From Caballeronia jiangsuensis (lineage in GTDB: Bacteria > Pseudomonadota > Gammaproteobacteria > Burkholderiales > Burkholderiaceae): a stretch of 64,000 bases of DNA. The translations under genes and the position numbers were made by a program. The stretch lies in contig JFHF01000033.1 in the NCBI GenBank assembly GCA_000648925.1, positions 35,924-99,923 on the forward strand, read 5' to 3'. The notes under the pieces were generated by a model, which worked only from the letters and a program-made list of their open reading frames with translations, searched no databases and was not told where the DNA came from. Below, one piece after another: positions 9,093 to 18,801 of this stretch (positions are counted from its first letter, which is position 1; each line of letters starts with the position of its first letter).

Positions 9093-10028
9093 TCAACGCT
9101 TTTTCCTCTTCGCACGCGCCGCGGATGCGCCCAGACTGTCGCGCAACGAGTTCGTCAGCGTTTTCAGGAACTGATCGACCGCGGGCGGAAGACGGCGCTC
9201 GCGCATCACCGTGACCTGCAACAGGCGCTCGTTGAGCAAGGGCTCGTCGATAGGCGTGGCGACGAGCGTCGGCGGGCCGGGATCGCCTTCGAGCGCGACC
9301 GCGCTGCCGAGCGTGATCGCGCCCGTGAGCGCGGCGAAATGATGCATCGCGCTCGAGTTGTTGCTCGTCAGGACCGGCTCCAGATGCACGCCGCGCGCCG
9401 AGCAGCACCAGTCGATCAACTGACGCACGGTGGTGCCGCGATCGAGCACCGCAGTGGGGTACTGAAGCACGTCGTCGAGCGTGATGCTCGTTTTGCCCGC
9501 CAATGGATGTGTCGGCGGCAGCAGCGCGCAGACCGGCGCCTTCACGCTGTATTCGATGCTCAACGCCGTCGATGTCGATGTCGAGAACGCGAGCCCCACA
9601 TCGACTTCGCCGCTCGTCACCCAATGCTCGACCTGCCCGGGCGTACCTGAACGCATCACGAAGCGCGTGCGCGGATGCTCGCGATAATGCGTCGCCATCA
9701 CGCTCGGCAAAAAGCAGCGCGTGAAACCCTCCGTGCAGCCGATGCGCACGATCCCGAGCCCGAGCGCATGCATCTCCGATATCTCGGCCAGCACCGCATC
9801 GCCATCCATCAACGCGCGGCGCGCATGCTGCACGAGCAATTCGCCCGCTTCGGTCAGGATCATGCCGCGCGCCATGCGCTCGAATAGCGGCGTGCCCGCC
9901 TGTTCCTCCAGCTTCGCGATCTGCCGGCTGATCGCCGACACCGCGACGTGAAGCTGTTCCGACGCCGCCGCGAGCGAGCCCGCGCGCGCGACTTCCACGA
10001 AATATTTGAGTGCGATGCCATGCAGCAC
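9093..10028 (-). CDS. LysR-family transcriptional regulator
   Basis: DNA-binding regulator of 311 residues. The N-terminal winged HTH reads FVEVARAGSLAAASEQLHVAVSAISRQIAKLE, followed by a substrate-binding domain. The GTG at 10028 is preferred (GGGGA upstream). It is transcribed away from the M20 peptidase gene, whose promoter lies in the 116-bp gap. This arrangement suggests it controls that peptidase and the MHS transporter; the inducer is unknown. Confidence 0.9.
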   Translation of the reverse strand: MLHGIALKYFVEVARAGSLAAASEQLHVAVSAISRQIAKLEEQAGTPLFERMARGMILTEAGELLVQHARRALMDGDAVLAEISEMHALGLGIVRIGCTEGFTRCFLPSVMATHYREHPRTRFVMRSGTPGQVEHWVTSGEVDVGLAFSTSTSTALSIEYSVKAPVCALLPPTHPLAGKTSITLDDVLQYPTAVLDRGTTVRQLIDWCCSARGVHLEPVLTSNNSSAMHHFAALTGAITLGSAVALEGDPGPPTLVATPIDEPLLNERLLQVTVMRERRLPPAVDQFLKTLTNSLRDSLGASAARAKRKKR

Positions 10029-10144
10029 GGCGTTCCCCGAGCGTTGCCTTTTTGGCAATGCTAGTCGCAAATATTGAAATTGTCGCGAATTTTTGATGTT
10101 TCTAGACTGGCCGGAATCGCACTAAACATTTTTCCGGAGACGTC

Positions 10145-11563
10145 GTGAGAGAACCCCAGAACAGGCGCGAAAACGCGATCGCCATCGCTTGCAAGACATT
10201 CGATTCGGGCGCGTTTTTCGCGGACTTGCAGCGCCGCGTCGCGTTTCGCACCGAGAGTCAGAACGGGCGCAATCCCGCGCTGAACGCCTATTTGACCGAT
10301 GAAATCAGCGACACGCTCGCGCGCCTCGGTTTCACGGCGCAGGTCGTCGAGAACCCCGTCGCGGGCGGGCCGCCGTTTCTGATCGCCGAACGTCATGAGT
10401 CCGATCATCTGCCGACCGTGCTGACCTATGGCCACGGCGATGTCGTGCGCGGCTATGACGAGCAGTGGCGCGCGGGCCTGAAGCCGTGGGAGATCGTCGT
10501 CGATGAAGACCGCTGGTACGGCCGCGGCACCGCCGACAACAAAGGCCAGCATTCGGTCAACTTCGCGGCGCTCGCTGCGGTCCTCGAGGCGCGCGAGGGC
10601 AAGCTCGGCTACAACGTGAAGGTGATCTTCGAGACCGGCGAGGAGATCGGCTCGCCGGGCCTCGACGAAGTCTGCGCCGCGCACAAGGACGCGCTCGCGG
10701 CGGATGTGTTCATCGCTTCGGACGGGCCGCGCGTGTCGGCGGAGCGTCCGACGCTCTTTCTCGGCTCGCGCGGCGGCGTGCCGTTCGAGCTGACCGTCGA
10801 TCTGCGCGAAGGCGGGCATCACTCGGGCAACTGGGGCGGCGTGCTGCGCAATCCGGCCGTCGTGCTGTCGCACGCGATCGCGAGTCTCGTCGATCGCAAC
10901 GGGCGTATCGCCGTCGAAGGATTGCGTCCACCGCCGATTTCCGACGCGGTGCGCGAAGCGCTCGCCGATATCGAACTGGGCCGCGACGAAAGCTCGCCCG
11001 ATATCGATCCGACCTGGGGCGAGCCGGGCCTCACGCCGACCGAACGCGTGATCGGCTGGAACGCGCTCGAAGTGCTCGCGATGAAATCCGGCAACGCCGA
11101 TGCCCCCGTCAACGCGATTCCGCCGTTCGCGAAAGCGGTGTGCCAGTTGCGCTTCGTCGTCGGCACGGACTGGCAGAACCTGCAAACGCATCTCGAACGC
11201 CACTTCGCAGCGCATGGCTTCACGGAAGTGAAAGTCAGCGCGACGCGCGGCACGCCCGCGACGCGTCTCGATCTCGACGATCCCTGGGTGCACTGGGCGC
11301 TCGATTCGATGCGCGCGACGACCGGCAAGAAGCCCGCGCTGCTGCCGAACCTCGGCGGCACCGTGCCCAACGACGTCTTCGCGACCACGCTCGGCCTGCC
11401 GACGCTGTGGGTGCCGCACTCGTATCCCGCGTGCAATCAGCACGCGCCGAACGAACACGTGCTCGCGCCCGTGATGCGCGAATCGCTCGGGCTGATGGCG
11501 GGCCTCTGGTGGGATCTCGGCGAGATGGGCGCGGCGATCGTCGCCGCGCGCAACGCCCGTTGA
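10145..11563 (+). CDS. M20-family metallopeptidase / deacylase
   Basis: Zinc aminoacylase-type hydrolase of 472 residues. The metal-binding motifs are TYGHGDVV (GHxD), GRGTADNKGQ (Asp ligand), and the catalytic Glu pair ETGEEIGSPG; the C-terminal His lies in CNQHAPNE. The GTG start has GGAG 7 nt upstream. It is followed after 28 nt by an MHS symporter gene, so it probably hydrolyses an imported amide or peptide. The LysR gene next door is the likely regulator. Confidence 0.88.
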   Translation: MREPQNRRENAIAIACKTFDSGAFFADLQRRVAFRTESQNGRNPALNAYLTDEISDTLARLGFTAQVVENPVAGGPPFLIAERHESDHLPTVLTYGHGDVVRGYDEQWRAGLKPWEIVVDEDRWYGRGTADNKGQHSVNFAALAAVLEAREGKLGYNVKVIFETGEEIGSPGLDEVCAAHKDALAADVFIASDGPRVSAERPTLFLGSRGGVPFELTVDLREGGHHSGNWGGVLRNPAVVLSHAIASLVDRNGRIAVEGLRPPPISDAVREALADIELGRDESSPDIDPTWGEPGLTPTERVIGWNALEVLAMKSGNADAPVNAIPPFAKAVCQLRFVVGTDWQNLQTHLERHFAAHGFTEVKVSATRGTPATRLDLDDPWVHWALDSMRATTGKKPALLPNLGGTVPNDVFATTLGLPTLWVPHSYPACNQHAPNEHVLAPVMRESLGLMAGLWWDLGEMGAAIVAARNAR

Positions 11564-11591
11564 CAAGCCACTTCACATCCACGCGGACATC

Positions 11592-12866
11592 ATGAACAAA
11601 AAGCCTCTGAGCCTGACACAGATCGTGCTCGCGACTTCGGTCGGCAATGCGCTCGAATGGTTCGATATCGCGATCTATGCGTTCTTCGCGGTGTATATCG
11701 CGAAGAACTTCTTCCCGGCCGCGAACGAGACGGCGTCGATGCTGCTCACGTTCGGCTCGTTCGGCGCGTCCTATCTGGTTCGGCCCATCGGCGGCATGGT
11801 GCTCGGCGCCTACGCGGACAGGCGCGGACGCAAGGCGGCGCTGATGATGTCGGTCGGTTTGATGATGATCGGCACGGCGATCATCGCGGTGATTCCGCCT
11901 TACGCGTCGATCGGTCTGATCGCGCCTGCGGGCGTGTTCATCGCGCGCCTGATTCAGGGCTTCTCGGCGGGCGGCGAGTTCGGCGCCTCGACGGCGATGC
12001 TGATCGAGCACGCACCCGAGCGGCGCGGCCTGCTCGCGAGCTGGCAGTTCGCGACGCAAGGGCTTGCGACCTTGCTCGCGTCGATCTTCGGCTTCGCGCT
12101 CGCCAAATTGATGCCCGCCGCCGAACTCGCCGCGTGGGGCTGGCGCATTCCGTTCTTCTTCGGCTTGCTGATCGGGCCGGCGGGCTTGTACCTGCGACGC
12201 TATCTGGAAGACGCGACCGATTACACCGAGGCCGAGCACACGGCCACGCCGGTCCGCGATGTCTTCACGCATCAAAAGGCGTTGCTGCTCGTGTCGATCG
12301 GCGCGCTGACGGTATCGACGGCGGTGAATTACCTGTTGCAGTACGTGCCGACGTTCGCGATCCGCGAGTTGCATCTCGATGCATCGACGGGTTTCGCGGC
12401 GAGCACCGTCGCGGGCCTGATGCTGACCGTCGTCACGCCCTTCGCGGGGCATCTGTCGGACAGGATCGGCCGCGTGAAGCAGATGTCGACGGCGGCGCTG
12501 CTGCTCTTCGTGACGGGCTATCCGGCGTTCGCGTATGTCGTGTCGCACGTGTCGGTGCCGGCGTTGTTCGCGCTTGTCGCGTGGCTGGCGTTGCTCAAGG
12601 CGATCTATTTCGGCGCGCTGCCGGCGCTGATGTCGGAGATCTTTCCGGTATCGACGCGCGCGACGGGCATGTCGATCGGCTACAACATCGGCGTGACGGT
12701 GTTCGGCGGATTCACGCCCGCGATCATCATCTGGCTGCTGAGCGCGACGGGCAGCAAGGCCGCGCCGAGCTTCTACATGATGTTCACGGCGGTGATCAGT
12801 CTCGCGGCGCTGGCGGCGGTGAGCCGCGGCAAAGGGCCGATGAGGACGGCCGGCGCGGCGGCCTGA
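11592..12866 (+). CDS. MFS transporter, metabolite:H+ symporter (MHS) family
   Basis: Inner-membrane proton symporter of 424 residues with 12 predicted helices. The MHS hallmarks are ATSVGNALEWFDIAIYAFFA at the N-terminus, GAYADRRGRKAAL, and IQGFSAGGEFG. It lies 28 nt after the M20 peptidase gene and probably imports its substrate, as for citrate or dicarboxylate relatives. The specific solute is not evident. Confidence 0.9.
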   Translation: MNKKPLSLTQIVLATSVGNALEWFDIAIYAFFAVYIAKNFFPAANETASMLLTFGSFGASYLVRPIGGMVLGAYADRRGRKAALMMSVGLMMIGTAIIAVIPPYASIGLIAPAGVFIARLIQGFSAGGEFGASTAMLIEHAPERRGLLASWQFATQGLATLLASIFGFALAKLMPAAELAAWGWRIPFFFGLLIGPAGLYLRRYLEDATDYTEAEHTATPVRDVFTHQKALLLVSIGALTVSTAVNYLLQYVPTFAIRELHLDASTGFAASTVAGLMLTVVTPFAGHLSDRIGRVKQMSTAALLLFVTGYPAFAYVVSHVSVPALFALVAWLALLKAIYFGALPALMSEIFPVSTRATGMSIGYNIGVTVFGGFTPAIIIWLLSATGSKAAPSFYMMFTAVISLAALAAVSRGKGPMRTAGAAA

Positions 12867-12878
12867 GCCGCGCATCCA

Positions 12879-13643
12879 TCACTGCTCCAGTGAGCGAAGC
12901 AGTCTCGCGAGGTTGGTCGGATCGACATGAATGATCCCGCCTCGCGGACTGTCGATATCCGCGATCAGCGCGAGCGACAGCGCGACCGTCACCGGCAGCA
13001 CCAGCACGAGCAGGCCCCACCGCAGCCTGCCTTTCGCGCCGTAGCCCTGCACCGCGCAGCCGCACAGTGCGATCACGATCATCAGAACCCACGCGCCGAG
13101 CGGAATGCGATTGTTGCGTGCGGCCTCCGAGTAGTCCTGCGAGTTGAGCACGTCGTTCATGCCGGCCACGACGAGCGCGCCGATCGGCGTCGGCATGTCT
13201 TTGCCGACCTGCGTCGCCATCTTCCATAGCGCCGACTGAAGTTCCGCCGTGTCGTGATTGACGCGCGCGAGTTCCGCCGGGTCGCGCGTCCGATATTCGG
13301 CCAGCCGCAGGCGCACGTAGCGGGCCAGCGCGGCCTTCATCGGCGCGCTCATGCGGGCATCGGTCAGATCCGCGCGGGCGAATTCGGTGCCGATCGCATT
13401 GGCTTCGCCTTCCTCCAGATTCTTGCGCTGGTCGTAGCGGTTGACGGCCATCGAAAGGCTGAAGCCGATGAGCAGCGCGAGCAGCGTCAGCGTCGACGTC
13501 TGCACGACGCCGAAGTCTTCGCGTTCGTCGGTCGGGAGCGGCGCGAGGCGTCGCAGGATGAGCGCGCCGAAAACGACCGCCGCGACGAAAACCAGTATCA
13601 GAACCACGAACAGAATGTCCGGGTGATCGACGAATGCCGCCAT
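12879..13643 (-). CDS. DUF4239 / bestrophin-like membrane protein
   Basis: Protein of 254 residues with two N-terminal helices (ILFVVLILVFVAAVVFGALI; TLLALLIGFSLSMAV), a central charged domain, and two C-terminal helices. The pattern TLLALLIGFSLSMAVNRYDQRKNLEEGEANAIGTE is characteristic of DUF4239 proteins. Function is unproven. It is convergent with the MHS gene (12-nt gap) and divergent from the ACS transporter at 13920. Confidence 0.82.
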   Translation of the reverse strand: MAAFVDHPDILFVVLILVFVAAVVFGALILRRLAPLPTDEREDFGVVQTSTLTLLALLIGFSLSMAVNRYDQRKNLEEGEANAIGTEFARADLTDARMSAPMKAALARYVRLRLAEYRTRDPAELARVNHDTAELQSALWKMATQVGKDMPTPIGALVVAGMNDVLNSQDYSEAARNNRIPLGAWVLMIVIALCGCAVQGYGAKGRLRWGLLVLVLPVTVALSLALIADIDSPRGGIIHVDPTNLARLLRSLEQ

Positions 13644-13919
13644 GCGATCTCTCCCTTGAAAGAGTCTCCATCGCTATCGATATTTCAATTGCGGCCGTTC
13701 GCGGATCGATTAATTCAATTGCAACCTTCGCGCGATAGCGATGTGAGATTTTGTCTTTCCAATGTGCGATGAAAACCGCATTCCGGATGACTTTAGCGCA
13801 CAGGGCTGTGAGAAAAAATCGACCCATTTCGGCGTTTCCACCTATGTCTCGCGTCCCTCCCGCGATGGTCTACTCATCACACCAGTTGACCACACCCGTG
13901 CGCTACGTCTGGAGGAGAC

Positions 13920-15266
13920 ATGAACGTTGCAGAAACGCAGTCCGTCGAGCGATCGGCGATCAGAAAAGTGTCGTGGCGGCTCGTGCCGTTCGTCGCGCTG
14001 ATGTTCTTCATCAACTTTCTCGACCGGACCGCGATCTCGTTCGCCGGCCCGAATGGCTTGACCAAGGATCTCGGTCTCACCGCCGCGCAGTTCGGTTTCG
14101 CGGCGGGCGTGTTTTTCATCGGCTATATCGTGCTGGAGATTCCCAGCAATCTCGCGCTGCACAAGTTCGGCGCGCGCCGCTGGCTCGCGCGCATCATGGT
14201 GACGTGGGGCATCGTCGCGCTGCTCTTCACCTGGGTCAGCAGCGTGAACGGGCTCTATACGCTGCGCTTCCTGCTGGGCGTCGCCGAAGCGGGTTTCTTT
14301 CCCGGCGCGATTCTGTTCCTCAGCATGTGGGTGCCGGCGAAGCATCGCAGCCATATCCTCGCGCTCTTCTATCTCGCGCAGCCGCTCACGATCGTCATCG
14401 GCGCGCCGCTCGCCGCACTCTTGATCGAGGCGCACGGCCTTTTCGGTCTCGCCGGCTGGCGCATCATGTTCTTCGGCGTCGCGATTCCGGCGATTCTCGT
14501 CGGCGTGATCGCGTGGTTCTATCTCGCCGACAAACCCGCCGACGCCAGATGGCTCACGACCGCCGAGCGCGACTGGCTCACGACGAGCCTCGACGAGGAA
14601 GACCGCGCGAAAGGCGCATCGGCGAGCAAGGGTCACGGCAGCCCCATCGCCGCGCTGATGAGCGGCCGCGTCTGGCTTTTCGCGCTGATGTACTTCGGCC
14701 TGATCTACGGTCTCTACGCACTGGCTTTCTTCCTGCCGACGATCATCGGCGGTTTCGAGGCGCGCTTCGGCACGCACTTCAACGTGTTCCAGAAGGGTTT
14801 GATCACCGCGATTCCGTATCTGCCCGCCGCCATCGCGCTGTTCCTCTGGAGCCGCGACGCGACGAAGCGCGGCGTGCGCTCGTGGCATATCGGCGTGCCG
14901 GCGCTGATCGGCGCACTGAGCGTGCCGCTCGCGATGCAGATGGGCTCGCCCGCCGCGACCATCGCCGTGATCACCGTGACGGCCTGCGCGATCTTCTCCG
15001 CGCTGCCGAACTTCTGGGCGCTGCCGGCGCGCTTCCTGTCGGGTGCGGCGGCGGCTGCGGGCATCGCGCTCATCAACACGGTCGGCAATCTCGCGGGCTT
15101 CGTCGCGCCGTACATCACCGGCATGGCGAAGGACGCGACCGGTTCGTATCAACTGCCGATGCTGATCGTCGGCGCAATGATGCTGATGTCGGCTGCGCTC
15201 GCGTTCGCCATCGGCCGCACGCGAGAGGAACGCGCGCCCGACGCCGTCGCGGCGAACGCACATTGA
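13920..15266 (+). CDS. MFS transporter, anion:cation symporter (ACS) family
   Basis: Sugar-acid type importer of 448 residues with 12 predicted helices. The ACS motif near helix 1 is FINFLDRTAISFAGP and the helix 4 region reads FLLGVAEAGFFPGAI. GGAG precedes the ATG. It heads the operon with an ApnO-like dehydrogenase (28-nt gap), a RuBisCO-like protein, a DUF1537 kinase and a GntR regulator. On that context it most likely brings in D-apionate or a related acid. Confidence 0.88.
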   Translation: MNVAETQSVERSAIRKVSWRLVPFVALMFFINFLDRTAISFAGPNGLTKDLGLTAAQFGFAAGVFFIGYIVLEIPSNLALHKFGARRWLARIMVTWGIVALLFTWVSSVNGLYTLRFLLGVAEAGFFPGAILFLSMWVPAKHRSHILALFYLAQPLTIVIGAPLAALLIEAHGLFGLAGWRIMFFGVAIPAILVGVIAWFYLADKPADARWLTTAERDWLTTSLDEEDRAKGASASKGHGSPIAALMSGRVWLFALMYFGLIYGLYALAFFLPTIIGGFEARFGTHFNVFQKGLITAIPYLPAAIALFLWSRDATKRGVRSWHIGVPALIGALSVPLAMQMGSPAATIAVITVTACAIFSALPNFWALPARFLSGAAAAAGIALINTVGNLAGFVAPYITGMAKDATGSYQLPMLIVGAMMLMSAALAFAIGRTREERAPDAVAANAH

Positions 15267-15294
15267 ACACTCACCTCACACTGGAGTCATCGAA

Positions 15295-16125
15295 ATGAAG
15301 GAAAAGATCGCGTTGTTCGGAGCAGGCGGAAAGATGGGCGTGCGCCTCTCAAGCAATCTGCTGAAGTCGGACTATCGTGTCGCGCATGTGGAGCCGGGCG
15401 CGGCCGGACAGAAGCGGCTGAAGGATGAACTCGGCATCGAATGCGTTTCCGCCGATGCCGCGCTCGACGGCGCGCAAGTCGTGATTCTCGCCGTGCCCGA
15501 TACGCTGATCGGCAAGCTCTCGCACGAGATCGCGCCGAAGCTGTCGCCGGGAACGATGGTCATGACGCTCGATGCCGCCGCGCCTTTCGCCGGCCATCTT
15601 CCGGACCGCAAGGACCTGACGTACTTCGTCGCGCATCCGTGCCATCCGATCATCTTCAACTACGACCTCGACGAGAAATCGCTGCACGATCACTTCGGCG
15701 GCGCGCACGCGAAGCAGTCGATCGTCAGCGCGCTGATGCAGGGGCCGGAGGAAGCGTTCGATCTCGGCGAAGCCGTCGCGAAGGTGATCTACGCGCCGAT
15801 CCTGCGTTCGTATCGGCTGAGCGTCGATCAGATGGCGATCCTGGAGCCGGGTCTCTCGGAAACCATCTGCGCGACGCTGCTCTACGTGATGCGCGAAGCG
15901 ATGGACGAGACCATCGCGCGCGGCGTGCCCGCACAGGCGGCGCGCGATTTCCTGCTCGGCCACATGAACATTCTCGGCGCGGTGATCTTCAACGAGATTC
16001 CCGGCGCATTCTCCGATGCGTGCAACAAGGCGATCGAGTTCGGCAAGCCGCGCCTGATGCGCGACGACTGGAAGAAGGTGTTCGACCGCGAGGAAATCGC
16101 GGAGAGCATTCGGCGCATCACCTGA
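15295..16125 (+). CDS. apnO: Putative D-apionate oxidoisomerase (phosphogluconate dehydrogenase-like)
   Basis: Protein of 276 residues with an N-terminal Rossmann motif (ALFGAGGKMGVRLSSNLL) and a helical C-terminal domain of the phosphogluconate-dehydrogenase type. It sits directly upstream of a RuBisCO-like protein and a DUF1537 kinase. In published work on D-apiose catabolism this set corresponds to ApnO (oxidation and isomerisation of D-apionate to 3-oxo-isoapionate), OiaX and OiaK. The family assignment is firm; the exact substrate rests on context. Confidence 0.78.
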   Translation: MKEKIALFGAGGKMGVRLSSNLLKSDYRVAHVEPGAAGQKRLKDELGIECVSADAALDGAQVVILAVPDTLIGKLSHEIAPKLSPGTMVMTLDAAAPFAGHLPDRKDLTYFVAHPCHPIIFNYDLDEKSLHDHFGGAHAKQSIVSALMQGPEEAFDLGEAVAKVIYAPILRSYRLSVDQMAILEPGLSETICATLLYVMREAMDETIARGVPAQAARDFLLGHMNILGAVIFNEIPGAFSDACNKAIEFGKPRLMRDDWKKVFDREEIAESIRRIT

Positions 16126-16140
16126 AGCGAGGAACTGACC

Positions 16141-17385
16141 GTGAGCGAACGCATCCACGCAACTTACTGGCTCGAAACCGGCGTCGATCCGCGCATTGCC
16201 GCCGAGACCATCGCGGGCGAGCAGTCGAGCGGCACCTTCATCGCGCTGCCCAACGAGACGCCCGAACTCAAGGCGCGCTCGGGCGCGCGCGTCGAACGGC
16301 TCGACGTGCTGGACTACAGCGAGACGCCGAGCCTGCCGGGCGGCGCGGCTTCGAAGTGCTACACGCAATGCGTGCTCGAACTTTCGTGGCCGATCGAAAA
16401 TTTCGGGCCGTCGCTGCCGAATCTGATGTCGACGATCGCGGGCAATCTTTTCGAATTGCGCCAGGTGTCGGGCTTGCGTCTGACCGGCCTGCGCCTGCCC
16501 AAGTCGTTCGCGGCGGCGTATCCGGGGCCGGCGTTCGGCATCGAGGGCACGCGCAAGCTGTCGGGCGTGACGCACGGGCCGCTCATCGGCACGATCATCA
16601 AGCCGAGCGTCGGGCTCTCGCCGGAGGAGACCGCCGGGCAGGTGAAGGAGCTTGTCGCGGGCGGCATCGACTTCATCAAGGACGACGAACTGCAAGGCGA
16701 CGGCTCGCATTGCCCGTTCGATGAACGCGTGCGCGCGGTGATGCGCGTCGTGAACGATCACGCCGAGCGCACCGGCAAGAAGGTGATGGTCGCGTTCAAC
16801 GTGACGGGCGATCTCGATCAGATGAAGCGCCGCCACGATCTCGTGCTCGAACAGGGCGGCACGTGCGTGATGGCGGTGCTCAATTCGATCGGTCTCGTCG
16901 GCATGACCGAACTGCGCAAGCACAGTCAGTTGCCGATTCACGCGCATCGCGCGGGCTGGGGCTATCTGACGCGCGCCGAAGCGCTCGGCTGGGACTATGC
17001 GCCGTGGCAGATGCTGTGGCGTCTCGCGGGCGCGGATCATCTGCACGTGAACGGCCTGCGCAACAAGTTCAGCGAATCCGATGAAAGCGTGATCGCGGCG
17101 GCGCGCGCCGTGCTCGCGCCGGTAATGGACGAAGCGCCGTTGACCGCGATGCCCGTCTTCAGCTCGGGTCAGACCGGCCTGCAGGCGGCGGACACGTATG
17201 CCGCGATCGGCTGCGCGGATCTGATTCACACGGCGGGCGGCGGCATCTTCGGGCATCCGGGCGGCGTGGCGGCGGGCGTCGAGGCGTTGCGCGAAGCGTG
17301 GGTCGCGGCGATGGAAGGCGTGCCGCTCGCGCGTCATGCCGAACGCAATCCCGCATTGAAGCGCGCACTGGAGTTCTGGAAATGA
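16141..17385 (+). CDS. oiaX: RuBisCO-like protein, putative 3-oxo-isoapionate-4-phosphate decarboxylase
   Basis: Type IV (non-carbon-fixing) RuBisCO large-chain homologue of 414 residues. It keeps the loop GTIIKPSVGLSPEE and the carbamylation and metal region GGIDFIKDDE, plus HRAGWG. The GTG start follows GAGGA. It is 15 nt after apnO and overlaps the kinase gene by 4 nt (ATGA). It is predicted to decarboxylate 3-oxo-isoapionate 4-phosphate to L-erythrulose 1-phosphate; the substrate is inferred from the neighbours. Confidence 0.82.
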   Translation: MSERIHATYWLETGVDPRIAAETIAGEQSSGTFIALPNETPELKARSGARVERLDVLDYSETPSLPGGAASKCYTQCVLELSWPIENFGPSLPNLMSTIAGNLFELRQVSGLRLTGLRLPKSFAAAYPGPAFGIEGTRKLSGVTHGPLIGTIIKPSVGLSPEETAGQVKELVAGGIDFIKDDELQGDGSHCPFDERVRAVMRVVNDHAERTGKKVMVAFNVTGDLDQMKRRHDLVLEQGGTCVMAVLNSIGLVGMTELRKHSQLPIHAHRAGWGYLTRAEALGWDYAPWQMLWRLAGADHLHVNGLRNKFSESDESVIAAARAVLAPVMDEAPLTAMPVFSSGQTGLQAADTYAAIGCADLIHTAGGGIFGHPGGVAAGVEALREAWVAAMEGVPLARHAERNPALKRALEFWK

Positions 17386-18746
17386 GCACGCAATGGCCCG
17401 ATGGCCTGCTGCTCGCGTACTACGGCGACGACTTCACCGGTTCCACCGACGCGATGGAAGCGATGACCGCCGCCGGCGTGCCGACGCTCCTTTGCCTGCA
17501 AACGCCCACGCCCGAACTGCTCGCACGCTTTCCCGACGTGCGTTGCGTCGGGCTCGCGGGATCGTCGCGCGGGCGCAGTCCGCAGTGGATGGACGACGAG
17601 TTGCCGCACGCCTTCGCGAGCCTCGCCGCACTGGGCGCGCCGATCCTGCAATACAAGGTCTGCTCGACCTTCGATTCATCGCCGCACACGGGTTCGATCG
17701 GCCGCGCGATCGATATCGGCGTCAGGCACATGCGCGGGAAGTGGTCGCCGATGATCGTCGGCGCGCCGCGTCTGAAGCGCTATCAGGCTTTCGGCAATCT
17801 GTTCGCTTCGGTCGACGGCGAGGGCCATCGGCTCGATCGTCATCCGACGATGTCGCGTCATCCCGTCACGCCGATGAGCGAAGCGGATTTGCGCGTGCAT
17901 CTGCGCGGGCAGACCGAGCGGCGCATCGGCCTGATCGATTTCGTGCAGTTGCGTGCGCCGGATGTTCGCGAACGCCTGAACGCGTTGACGAACGACGATG
18001 CGCCCGTCGTCATGATCGACGTGCTCGATGAAGAGACGCTCGCCGCCGCCGGAAAGCTCGTCTGGGAAGGGCGCGGCGAAGGCGTGTTCACGGCGTCGTC
18101 GTCGGGATTGCAATATGCGCTCGCGGCGCACTGGCGCGCGAATGGGCTCGTGCCGCAGATGCCGGGGTTGCCGGTTGCATCGCCCGTCGAGGTGATCGCG
18201 GCCGTCAGCGGAAGCTGTTCGCCGGTGACGGCGGGGCAGATTCGCTGGGCGCGCGACAACGGCTTTCGCGTCGAGCGCCTGGACTTGCGCCGCGCACTGG
18301 ATGCGCAATCGCGCGAAGCCGAAATCGAACGCGTGGTCGGCGTCGCCGTACGCGCCGTGAGCGATGGCCGAAGCCCGCTCGTCTTCAGCGCCGAAGGCCC
18401 CGACGATCCCGCCGTGCTCGCGTTCGACGACATCGCGTCGCAAGCCGGACTGAGCCGCGCAGAAGCGGCGCGCCGCGTGGGCGAAACGCTCGCCGATGTG
18501 ATGCGCCGGCTGCTCGATCGCGCGCCGGTACGCCGCGTCGTCGTCGCGGGCGGCGACAGTTCGGGCGAAGTGGCGGGCAAGCTCGGCATCACGGCATTGA
18601 GCGTCGCGGCGGGCATGGCGCCGGGCGCGCCGCTGTGCCGCGCGTGGTCCGGCGATGCCGTCCGCGACGGCCTCGAAATCGTGCTGAAAGGCGGGCAGAT
18701 CGGCGGCGCGTCGTTCTTCGGAAACGTGCGGGACGGCGCTTCGTGA
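17382..18746 (+). CDS. oiaK: DUF1537 four-carbon-acid sugar kinase, putative 3-oxo-isoapionate kinase
   Basis: Kinase of 454 residues. The N-terminal sugar-acid domain begins with YYGDDFTGSTDAMEA. The C-terminal nucleotide-binding domain has VVAGGDSSGEV and ends with LKGGQIGG. The ATG overlaps the stop of the RuBisCO-like gene. With that neighbour and an ApnO-like gene it is best read as phosphorylating 3-oxo-isoapionate before decarboxylation. Other DUF1537 kinases act on threonate or erythronate, so the substrate is inferred. Confidence 0.82.
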   Translation: MSTQWPDGLLLAYYGDDFTGSTDAMEAMTAAGVPTLLCLQTPTPELLARFPDVRCVGLAGSSRGRSPQWMDDELPHAFASLAALGAPILQYKVCSTFDSSPHTGSIGRAIDIGVRHMRGKWSPMIVGAPRLKRYQAFGNLFASVDGEGHRLDRHPTMSRHPVTPMSEADLRVHLRGQTERRIGLIDFVQLRAPDVRERLNALTNDDAPVVMIDVLDEETLAAAGKLVWEGRGEGVFTASSSGLQYALAAHWRANGLVPQMPGLPVASPVEVIAAVSGSCSPVTAGQIRWARDNGFRVERLDLRRALDAQSREAEIERVVGVAVRAVSDGRSPLVFSAEGPDDPAVLAFDDIASQAGLSRAEAARRVGETLADVMRRLLDRAPVRRVVVAGGDSSGEVAGKLGITALSVAAGMAPGAPLCRAWSGDAVRDGLEIVLKGGQIGGASFFGNVRDGAS

Positions 18747-18801
18747 GCGAAGGCTTCGTGATAAGGTCGTCGGCGGGATTCATCGAAGACAGGCATTTCC
18801 G

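Noticed and set aside
15349..17337. Reverse-strand frame of 662 codons
   Set aside because: Shadow of apnO and the RuBisCO-like gene; no recognisable domain.
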